Source: Endozoicomonas sp. ISHI1
Lineage (GTDB): Bacteria; Pseudomonadota; Gammaproteobacteria; Pseudomonadales; Endozoicomonadaceae
Direction: 5' to 3'
Length of the DNA: 51,814 nucleotides
Assembly (NCBI RefSeq): GCF_024606225.1
Contig: NZ_JAGRPU010000040.1
Span: 1 to 51,814, forward strand
Shown one piece after another: positions 27,152 through 33,714 of this stretch. Each line of letters starts with the position of its first letter. The first letter of the stretch is position 1. The position numbers and the translations under genes are program-made. The notes below the pieces were generated by a model. That model worked only from the letters and a program-made list of their open reading frames with translations. It ran no database searches and had not been told where the DNA came from.

Positions 27152-28432
27152 ATGCTAAAAAGCTTGTGGCAAACATTGATATTTTTAACTTTGGTTGTAA
27201 CAGGAACGGTTAAAGGGGCCTCTTACCCAACTCCTTCGCCTGAGCCACTCACTATAGTACTGGGCAATGGTTCCATTATTGTTCAGGAGGATATGATTTT
27301 ATCCATCCATGGTTTTACTCCATTTTTTGATTCCCAAAAAGGCTCAGTACTGCTGATTTCAGACATTAACGAGAAAAGTATCATCAGACTTCGGGCAGAT
27401 GCCCACCAGTCTCTGGCTGTGACTGATCTGTCAGGTCATCAGATGCACATTGATTTACAGGATCTGCTAAAAAATAAAAAGGCTGTTTTTGCGCCTGTTG
27501 ATGGTTCAATTCATACTGAAAAAACAGGGCGGTTTTTTTCGAGTATTACTATAACGGCAAAAGAATTGTCGTCTGCTTTAAATGGCTTGCCGACAAGCTT
27601 ACTTTTACAAAACAACGATTATCAAAAGGGCAGTCAGCAAGAACGATATTCAGGCGGCCTAACTCCAGGTCAGGCTATTTTTTCTCTTTCTGGGCTTAGT
27701 GGTCATAGCAAGTCACTCCTACCAGCAAGTCATGGACTGCTGGGAATAAACGACAAAAAATCACTACTCTCTGAATTTCTCGATTATCCGGTAGCGCCAA
27801 CTTTTGTAGAAGTGACGGCCTATATGAATTATGAAAACTACACAGATGCTGAAGAAAACGTCAATGACACTATGATTCTGCTTAGATTTCTGGTGGAGAA
27901 TTCAGAAACAGTAGGAGTGCTTTATTCTTTGTTAATGTCAGCTTTTTCTACAGCTTTTCTCTGCGGACCTAGCGGAGATGAATTTTCGAAAAGATTCTGG
28001 ATGAAAGATCAATACCAACCGCTAAAGCTGGAAAAACTTTATCATTTTTTGGTATCCAGAAAGCAAAGCGAAATAGATAATGCGTCCCAAACCGTTGAAG
28101 GTTCGACTGGGGGAGCTTCGGCAGCATTGCCGGAGTCTGAAAACGCAGTGACAGCAGTGGGTTATGCGATTGCCAGACACATTAGAAGAGTGTTTTCAAG
28201 AAGTACAGACGAAAAGATCAAATCTATTCTGGAACACTTCCTTGGACCAGAGCTTCCTCTTCAATATGATGAAGAGCAACTAGACAAACTGGTGAGAGTT
28301 GCAAGGCTTCTTAAGCAACATGCCGAGGAAAGAGCAGGTAGAGAACAGTCAGATGAAGATGAAACCTCGAGCTCGAGCAGTGATTCTGAAGATGATATAT
28401 CAAGCAATCTTAAAGACAAACTGAATTTCTGA
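27152..28432 (+). CDS. Secreted protein of unknown family with acidic Ser-rich tail
   Basis: Unrecognised 426-aa protein. The N terminus MLKSLWQTLIFLTLVVTGTVKGA is a signal peptide. The middle contains a short hydrophobic segment near residues 255-275 (GVLYSLLMSAFSTAFLCG). The C terminus is charged and helical, ending in a disordered acidic tail (EQSDEDETSSSSSDSEDD). Base composition is more AT-rich than the flanking housekeeping genes, consistent with acquired DNA. Ser/Asp/Glu tails of this kind resemble eukaryotic casein-kinase substrates, so an effector role is conceivable but unproven. Confidence 0.65.
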   Translation: MLKSLWQTLIFLTLVVTGTVKGASYPTPSPEPLTIVLGNGSIIVQEDMILSIHGFTPFFDSQKGSVLLISDINEKSIIRLRADAHQSLAVTDLSGHQMHIDLQDLLKNKKAVFAPVDGSIHTEKTGRFFSSITITAKELSSALNGLPTSLLLQNNDYQKGSQQERYSGGLTPGQAIFSLSGLSGHSKSLLPASHGLLGINDKKSLLSEFLDYPVAPTFVEVTAYMNYENYTDAEENVNDTMILLRFLVENSETVGVLYSLLMSAFSTAFLCGPSGDEFSKRFWMKDQYQPLKLEKLYHFLVSRKQSEIDNASQTVEGSTGGASAALPESENAVTAVGYAIARHIRRVFSRSTDEKIKSILEHFLGPELPLQYDEEQLDKLVRVARLLKQHAEERAGREQSDEDETSSSSSDSEDDISSNLKDKLNF

Positions 28433-28441
28433 TCTCAAATA

Positions 28442-28582
28442 ATGCCGCTGATGCGGGCAATTCAGGGTAAGTCTCTCAACAACCCTGATACGAGCAACCC
28501 GGAGCACCGCATCAACAAACAAATTGCAGCTCACTATAATCTGCCTTTTCGTCAGGTTATTCGCGGGCAGACGAGCCTTTAA
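28442..28582 (+). CDS. Possible 46-aa small protein
   Basis: An ATG-started frame beginning 10 bp after the preceding gene's stop, with sequence IQGKSLNNPDTSNPEHRINK in the middle. It overlaps the last 26 bp of the convergent gene. The DNA also forms nested inverted repeats (GATGCGG 28450-28456 with CCGCATC 28507-28513, and TCAGGGT with ACCCTGA inside), so it may be a structured 3' region instead. No Shine-Dalgarno is visible. Confidence 0.2.
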   Translation: MPLMRAIQGKSLNNPDTSNPEHRINKQIAAHYNLPFRQVIRGQTSL

Positions 28583-29258
28583 GATCATTAGGTGAAGATT
28601 TGGTCTGTAATGCCTCAAATTCACTTTTTACAGCTTGATAACCGGGGGCATCAGGGGCAAAATAGAGTTCATCAAATAAGCTTGTGGTTTTAACAGCTAG
28701 AGACCAATTCAAACCATCTTCAATTACATTAAAAGCACTGGTCAAAGAAAAAATCTCCTCACCCCGATAACTAACATGATAATCAGAAGTAAATGATCCC
28801 TTATTGACTTCAGAAAAGTGTCTACCATCATTCAGATTTTCATCTGTTGAAATATTCAGAGGCTCAAGATATTTAAGTAATTGGGTGACTTTCTCAAATA
28901 CTTGGATATCCTGATCAGGAGCTGCCTCTCTACCATACATATTTTTGTAAATCAGAGTTTGCTGTTTCAGCTGTTTTAAGTAATTAATGATAGTTGTCAC
29001 ATTCTCCTGAGCTTTTTTGTTTGCTGCGTCTATTTCAGTGCTCGCCTGGTTAGACACTACTCTCTGTTCAAGTGACGTGCTGCTGCTGGCAACGGCTCCC
29101 AAGTTCTGACTTGAGTGATCGGGATCGCTGCTCAATGAAGCATCAACATTGTCAGCTGCCGTTGTAGTTCTGCCGAAGCTGACACCCTCTGGTGTTTCCT
29201 CCTCAGGCTTTGGTGAAAAAAAACCAGCAGTGCTGGAGTTGTTATCTACGTTATTCAT
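28557..29258 (-). CDS. Hypothetical protein with disordered N terminus
   Basis: Unrecognised 233-aa protein without a Sec signal peptide. Start 29258 is supported by AAAGGAG 8 nt upstream. The first about 90 residues are Ser/Thr/Asn/Gln-rich and probably disordered. A helical segment follows (NKKAQENVTTIINYLKQLKQQTLIYKNMYG), then a compact C-terminal region with SYRGEEIFSLTSAFNVIEDGLNW. A Ser/Asn-rich N terminus with no Sec signal is typical of type III secretion substrates (inference only). Convergent with the secreted protein to its left. Confidence 0.6.
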   Translation of the reverse strand: MNNVDNNSSTAGFFSPKPEEETPEGVSFGRTTTAADNVDASLSSDPDHSSQNLGAVASSSTSLEQRVVSNQASTEIDAANKKAQENVTTIINYLKQLKQQTLIYKNMYGREAAPDQDIQVFEKVTQLLKYLEPLNISTDENLNDGRHFSEVNKGSFTSDYHVSYRGEEIFSLTSAFNVIEDGLNWSLAVKTTSLFDELYFAPDAPGYQAVKSEFEALQTKSSPNDLKGSSARE

Positions 29259-29303
29259 ATTGACTACTCCTTTGTTAATTTTGTTCCCACTTAGAAAGAA
29301 CAT

Positions 29304-29640
29304 TCAAAATGGCTTCAAAACTCTGAGTCGGTTTTGAAACAAAAGTTCATAACATTGGAGTAAGTGCAATTAACAAAACTGCGAATAAGGCCTGATCTAC
29401 CCGATGATTTTAGATTTACGGTCAAACAGGCCACTTTTCAGGCAGTTTCTTGTCATGTTGTAGTATTTTGACTCTCACGGCCCTCTTCTGGGAGAGGCTT
29501 CTCGCCGAAGCTGGTAAACTGAACCCTTTTTTACCGACAGAGCTACCGAGACCCACGCTCCGCCTATTGCTGATTGCAGTAGCCAAATCTCCGGGCGGTA
29601 GCGTACTGTCAAAAGAACCTTGTTTTCAGGAGTGCCATCA
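29304..29640. other. Intergenic region upstream of hsdM
   Basis: 337 bp between the divergent hypothetical gene and hsdM. No gene recognised. It presumably carries the hsdM promoter. No operator or terminator stood out. Confidence 0.35.
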
Positions 29641-30351
29641 ATGACCAGTGCCCAACAGCGCGCCGAACTACAGCGCCAGTTCTGGCAGATCGCCAACGAT
29701 GTGCGTGGTTCAGTAGACGGCTGGGACTTCAAACAATACGTGCTGGGCACTCTTTTCTACCGCTTTATCAGTGAGAACTTCACCAACTACATCACGGGCG
29801 GTGATGACAGCGTCAATTATGCGACAATGGATGATGGCGATGAAAACATTGTCGCAACCAGAGAAGATGCCATCAAAACCAAAGGCTATTTTATCTACCC
29901 CAGTGAACTGTTTGTGAACGTAGCGGCCAATGCCAGCAAAAACCATAACCTGAATACCGAGCTGGCTGACATATTCAAGTCAATTGAATTTTCAGCCAAC
30001 GGTTACCCGTCAGAAGCCGATATCAAAGGCCTGTTTGCCGATTTCGACACCACCAGCAACCGTCTGGGTAACACGGTAAAAGATAACAATGTGCTGACAG
30101 ATCAGCATATCCAGCAGATTATGGCAATCTTCCACAGCAAGGACGATGTCGAGCATGTCGCAAAGTCGGTCAGCCTTGAGACGATCACTGACAATGACTA
30201 CAACCTGTCGGTCAGCAGTTATGTGGAAGCCAGGGATACCCGGGAGAAGGTTGATATTACTCAGCTGAATGCTGAGCTGAAAACTACGGTTGGCAGGATA
30301 GATCAGCTACGCTCGGAGATTGATGCCATTGTGGCTGAGATAGAAGGTTGA
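29641..30351 (+). pseudogene. hsdM: Type I methyltransferase HsdM, catalytic core deleted in frame
   Basis: Residues 1-148 match the HsdM N-terminal helical domain ([36 protein letters not shown] through [14 protein letters not shown]). Residues 149-236 match the HsdM C terminus ([50 protein letters not shown]). Intact relatives are about 515-520 aa. The roughly 280 residues between, with the SAM-binding motif and NPPY, are missing, and the join near 30085 keeps the frame. CAGGAG precedes the ATG. The protein could still bind HsdS but cannot methylate DNA. It is called a pseudogene for loss of function; a translated stub is likely. Confidence 0.85.
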
Positions 30352-30360
30352 GGCATGAAC

Positions 30361-30427
30361 ATTTGAAAATATCTTTCAAATGGTGAATAACAGGAAATGC
30401 AGTTATCCGGAAATTCCGGATAACTGC
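30361..30427. repeat. Two adjacent perfect palindromes after hsdM
   Basis: ATTTGAAA/TTTCAAAT (30361-30381, 5-nt centre) is followed by a 29-bp palindrome with 14-bp arms, GCAGTTATCCGGAA (30399-30412) and TTCCGGATAACTGC (30414-30427). The second resembles another palindrome at 30835-30859. There is no T-tract, so these are not intrinsic terminators. They could be operators, a repeat family, or ends of an inserted segment. Confidence 0.85.
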
Positions 30428-30458
30428 CGTAGACGACAAAGAGAGGATGCGATTCACC

Positions 30459-30743
30459 ATGTATTATCTCATTGAACACAATCGCACCACCAAGGCTACT
30501 CAATGCGATGAATACAGTGATTACTCTGCGGCGCAGGCAGTCTGCCTGCAAAAAGAGCTGCATTACTTTCTGAACAATAAAAATGAAATAGAAGTGGTTA
30601 TTTTTGAAGCCAACACCATTGATGACTTAAAGCGTACCCACAGTCGCTATTTTGTTAACGATGCACAGAAAGCTAATACAACAGACGCTTTATCGGCGAT
30701 TGGTCTGCTGGGTCTTGCTATTTCTTTGTTGAATAAAAAGTGA
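30459..30743 (+). CDS. Small hypothetical protein within the hsd locus
   Basis: Unrecognised, 94 aa. Begins MYYLIEHNRTTKATQCDEYSDYSAAQAV and ends in a hydrophobic segment AIGLLGLAISLLNKK. AGAGG lies 12 nt upstream of the chosen ATG; an in-frame ATG at 30447 is also possible. It sits between the hsdM remnant and hsdS, a place where accessory genes are common in type I loci. Confidence 0.5.
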   Translation: MYYLIEHNRTTKATQCDEYSDYSAAQAVCLQKELHYFLNNKNEIEVVIFEANTIDDLKRTHSRYFVNDAQKANTTDALSAIGLLGLAISLLNKK

Positions 30744-30754
30744 GCAGGGCGAGC

Positions 30755-31042
30755 ATGATTTTCGACAAGCACAATTCATTAGGGATGAGAGATTTTATGG
30801 ATCAACTGCCGGTTGAGCTTGAGGCGCTTTATGTAGTTATTCGAGATTTTCGAATAACTGCCAATGCCAGAAAAAGAGTACCTCTCTGCCATGCAACGCA
30901 GTGTCGTCAAAGATATCGAGTCAAACACCTGCTCAGGCAAACCTTAACCGATCGGATAGACGACCGTGACCTGTATATGAAAGGCATTGATGTTAGTTAT
31001 TTTTATGAAGGTTATAGTGAGTTCAGGACTGGGGACTTGTAG
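30755..31042 (+). CDS. Small hypothetical ORF carrying a palindromic repeat
   Basis: Unrecognised, 95 aa, from an ATG preceded by CAGGG at 5 nt. It overlaps nothing and its stop lies 12 bp before the hsdS start. The DNA for YVVIRDFRITAN is a perfect palindrome AGTTATTCGA/TCGAATAACT (30835-30859) related to the one at 30399-30427, so part of this frame may simply be a translated repeat element. Coding status is uncertain. Confidence 0.35.
   Translation: MIFDKHNSLGMRDFMDQLPVELEALYVVIRDFRITANARKRVPLCHATQCRQRYRVKHLLRQTLTDRIDDRDLYMKGIDVSYFYEGYSEFRTGDL
30835..30859. repeat. Palindromic repeat related to 30399-30427
   Basis: AGTTATTCGA (30835-30844), 5-nt centre, TCGAATAACT (30850-30859), followed by GCC as in the first copy (ATAACTGCC). 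The two palindromes share the frame AGTTAT-CG-A..T-CG-ATAACTGCC and bracket the 30459-30743 ORF. Confidence 0.75.
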
Positions 31043-31053
31043 TGGTGGGTGAT

Positions 31054-32364
31054 ATGGATTTTATGGAAAGGCTGTTGGATGGGGCTGAGGTTGAGTGGGT
31101 GCCTTTAGGCAATGAAAAGTTTTTTGAGATTGCCAACATAGGGAGAAAACCAGTAAAAGCGTCCCTCCGTTCACCGGGAAAAACACCATATTATGGAGCC
31201 AACAACATACAAGACTACGTTGAGGGGTATACTCATGATGGTGAATTCGTACTAATTGCAGAGGATGGCTCAGCAAGTCTCGAAAAATACTCTATACAAT
31301 ATGCAACTGGAAAATTCTGGGCTAACAATCATGTGCATGTTATACGTGGAAAGTCGAAACTTAACACAAGATTCATATTCCACTACCTTTGCATTGTTAA
31401 TTTCATACCGTACTTATCTGGCGGTGACAGAGCAAAGTTAACAAAGGGGAAAATGCAACAAATTCCAATCCCCATCCCCTACCCACAAAACCCACAAAAC
31501 CCACAAAACCCACAAAACCCACAAAACCCACAAAACCCACAAAACCCACAAAAATCCCTAAAAATCCAATCCGAAATCGTCAGAATACTGGACAAATTCA
31601 CCGAGCTGACCACCGAGTTGACCACCGAGTTGACCACCGAGTTGACCACCGAGTTGACCACCGAGCTTAATGCACGGAAAAAACAATACAACTACTATCG
31701 TGATCGGTTGTTGAGTTTTGATGGTGGGGAGGTGGAGTGGAAGACTCTGGGAGAGCTTGGTGAGTTTATTCGTGGAAAGCGATTTACCAAAGCAGATTAT
31801 GTGGATAATGAAGGTGTTAACGTTATCCATTATGGCGAAATTTATACTCAGTACGGCGTTTCGGCAACTCATGCGGTTTCACAGGTTCGCCCTGAGCTGG
31901 CCCCATCACTGAGGTACGCAGAACCCAATGATGTTGTAATAACCGATGTCGGGGAGACCGTTGAAGATGTTGCTAAAGCGGTTGCCTGGATTGGAGATGA
32001 TAAAGTCGCGATTCATGATCACTGTTATGCGTACAGACATTCACTGAACCCTAAGTACGTTTCCTATTGCATGCAAACAAGCTCATTCATTGCAGATAAG
32101 GCAAAGTATATCGTTCGTGCAAAAGTGAAAACGCTGTTAATTAAAGGATTCTCGAAAGTTCAAATACCCGTTCCCTATCCGAACGACCCAGAGAAATCCC
32201 TCGCAGAGCAGGAGCGAATTGTTGCCATACTGGACAAATTCGACGCCCTGACAAACTCCATCACCGAAGGCTTACCCAGAGAAATAGAGCTGCGCCAAAA
32301 GCAGTACGAATACTACCGTGACTTGCTGCTAAGCTTCCCAAAACCAGAAGAGAGGGCAGCCTGA
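31054..32364 (+). CDS. hsdS: Type I restriction specificity subunit HsdS
   Basis: DNA-recognition subunit with two target-recognition domains (about residues 10-150 and 225-375) and two conserved helical regions: SEIVRILDKFTELTTEL..ARKKQYNYYRDRLLSF after the first and EQERIVAILDKFDALTNSI..RQKQYEYYRDLLLSF at the C terminus. Two tandem arrays lie between the domains: eight Pro-Gln-Asn units and five to six Thr-Glu-Leu-Thr units. In EcoR124I the equivalent TAEL repeat number sets the spacing of the two half-sites (established). Start 31054 has GGTGGGTGAT upstream; GTG at 31042 is an alternative. The frame is intact, though its partner hsdM is not. Confidence 0.93.
   Translation: MDFMERLLDGAEVEWVPLGNEKFFEIANIGRKPVKASLRSPGKTPYYGANNIQDYVEGYTHDGEFVLIAEDGSASLEKYSIQYATGKFWANNHVHVIRGKSKLNTRFIFHYLCIVNFIPYLSGGDRAKLTKGKMQQIPIPIPYPQNPQNPQNPQNPQNPQNPQNPQKSLKIQSEIVRILDKFTELTTELTTELTTELTTELTTELNARKKQYNYYRDRLLSFDGGEVEWKTLGELGEFIRGKRFTKADYVDNEGVNVIHYGEIYTQYGVSATHAVSQVRPELAPSLRYAEPNDVVITDVGETVEDVAKAVAWIGDDKVAIHDHCYAYRHSLNPKYVSYCMQTSSFIADKAKYIVRAKVKTLLIKGFSKVQIPVPYPNDPEKSLAEQERIVAILDKFDALTNSITEGLPREIELRQKQYEYYRDLLLSFPKPEERAA
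31482..31553 (+). repeat. 9-bp tandem repeat in hsdS, 8 units
   Basis: Eight perfect copies of CCCACAAAA encode the Pro-Gln-Asn run just after the first recognition domain. Relatives have a single NPEK-type element here. Perfect identity of the units points to recent slippage expansion; changes in copy number keep the frame. Confidence 0.97.
31600..31668 (+). repeat. 12-bp tandem repeat in hsdS, 5 units plus partial
   Basis: Units of ACCGAG(C/T)TGACC encode TELT repeats in the central helical spacer: five full units and a final 9-bp partial. EcoR124 family members usually have two or three (TAEL). Copy-number change would lengthen the inter-domain spacer by one helical turn and alter the recognised sequence. 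Confidence 0.97.
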
Positions 32365-32365
32365 C

Positions 32366-33409
32366 ATGAGCCATAAAAGCCTGAGCCTGCAAGACCAAAC
32401 CACTGAGTTCCTGCTTTATACCGCTCCCGGTGGAGACGTAAAGGTGGAGGTCTTGCTAAACAATGAGACCCTCTGGCTGACTCAGCAGCGGATGGCCGAG
32501 TTATTTGGCGTACAGCGCCCAGCCATTACCAAACATCTGAAAAATATATTTGAAAACAATGAGTTGCAAGAAGATGTGGTATGTTCCATTTTGGAACACA
32601 CCACTGAGCACGGAGCCGTAGCAGGCAAAACCCAAACCGGGAAAATAAAGTACTACAACCTGGATGCCGTCATCTCCGTCGGCTACCGGGTCAACTCAAC
32701 CCAGGCCACACAGTTCCGCATTTGGGCAACGGCCTTAATCAAGGAATACATCATCAAGGGCTTTGCCATGGATGATGAGCGCTTAAAAAATGGCCAGTAC
32801 TTTGGTAAAGATTATTTTAAAGAGCTACTGGAGCGGGTGCGTTCCATCCGTGCCAGCGAGCGGCGTATTTACCAGCAGATTACCGATATTTTTGCTGAGT
32901 GCAGTGTCGACTATAATCCCAAATCAGACACCACTCGTTTGTTTTATGCCCATGTGCAGGACAAATTTCATTTTGCCATTACCGGTCACACGGCAGCAGA
33001 AATCATCGCTCTGAAAGCCGATGCCGACCAGCCTCTGATGGGCATGAATACCTACAAAAACGCCCCTGATGGTCGTGTACTGAAATCAGATTCCAAGGTG
33101 GCAAAGAACTATTTAGCCGAAAGTGAGATCAAACAGCTGGAGCGTACCGTATCCGCTTTTTTTGATTATATCGAAGGGATTATCGAACGACGCAACACCT
33201 TCACCATGGCAGGATTTGCAGACAGTGTGAATAAGTTTCTGGCCTTTAATGAGTATCAGGTTCTGGAAGGCCATGGCACCATCAGCCGCCAGCAGGCAGA
33301 GCAAAAAGCCTTTGCCGAATATGAGAAATTCAACAAAAAACAGCGGATAGAATCAGATTTTGACCGTCAAATTAAAAAACTGCTGACAAAGAAAGGTGGT
33401 GATCAATGA
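32366..33409 (+). CDS. rhuM: RhuM-family protein
   Basis: 347-aa member of the virulence RhuM family, first named in Salmonella SPI-3 and frequent inside type I restriction loci; its biochemical function is not established. The N-terminal region ([34 protein letters not shown]) looks like a helix-turn-helix. It is followed by [48 protein letters not shown] and a Fic/DOC-related C-terminal half with [25 protein letters not shown]. It is coupled to its neighbours: 1 bp after hsdS, and its TGA overlaps the ATG of hsdR. The frame is complete. Confidence 0.9.
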   Translation: MSHKSLSLQDQTTEFLLYTAPGGDVKVEVLLNNETLWLTQQRMAELFGVQRPAITKHLKNIFENNELQEDVVCSILEHTTEHGAVAGKTQTGKIKYYNLDAVISVGYRVNSTQATQFRIWATALIKEYIIKGFAMDDERLKNGQYFGKDYFKELLERVRSIRASERRIYQQITDIFAECSVDYNPKSDTTRLFYAHVQDKFHFAITGHTAAEIIALKADADQPLMGMNTYKNAPDGRVLKSDSKVAKNYLAESEIKQLERTVSAFFDYIEGIIERRNTFTMAGFADSVNKFLAFNEYQVLEGHGTISRQQAEQKAFAEYEKFNKKQRIESDFDRQIKKLLTKKGGDQ

Positions 33410-33714
33410 CCGACTACAAAACCATCGCCGAATCAAAAAACTTCATCGTACTCGATCAATACACCCAGGACTGGCAGGTCAAGGACAGCTACCAGAGCGA
33501 AGCCGATCTTGAGCACGAACTGATCGAGGATTTGCAAAATCAGGGTTATGACAACGAGCTTAATCAACGTGCATGGTTTGATACAGTGTCACGGTTTTCT
33601 CTCAGGCCTGCTGCCAGGGACACAGGGCGCTACGATCGTTTTGCCAAATTCCTTGAAAGCCATGGCAGTCTGAAAAACATTCCACCCGCCAACGACTATA
33701 TGCTAAGTCTTTGA
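33406..33714 (+). pseudogene. HsdR 5' fragment fused to foreign sequence
   Basis: Residues 1-48 are the HsdR N terminus ([40 protein letters not shown]). From about 33550 the frame enters unrelated sequence ([20 protein letters not shown].., [20 protein letters not shown], ending DYMLSL) and stops. That tail resembles the C terminus of NMT1/THI5-like periplasmic binding proteins (recollection, weak), so it may be the end of a gene brought in with the insert. The matching rest of HsdR restarts at 35573. Confidence 0.7.

Noticed and set aside
28450-28513. Nested inverted repeats after the 27152-28432 gene as an intrinsic terminator
   Set aside because: Long loop and no T-tract on either strand.
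31482-31553. CCCACAAAA repeats as a CRISPR array
   Set aside because: Units are contiguous 9-mers without spacers and are read in frame within hsdS.
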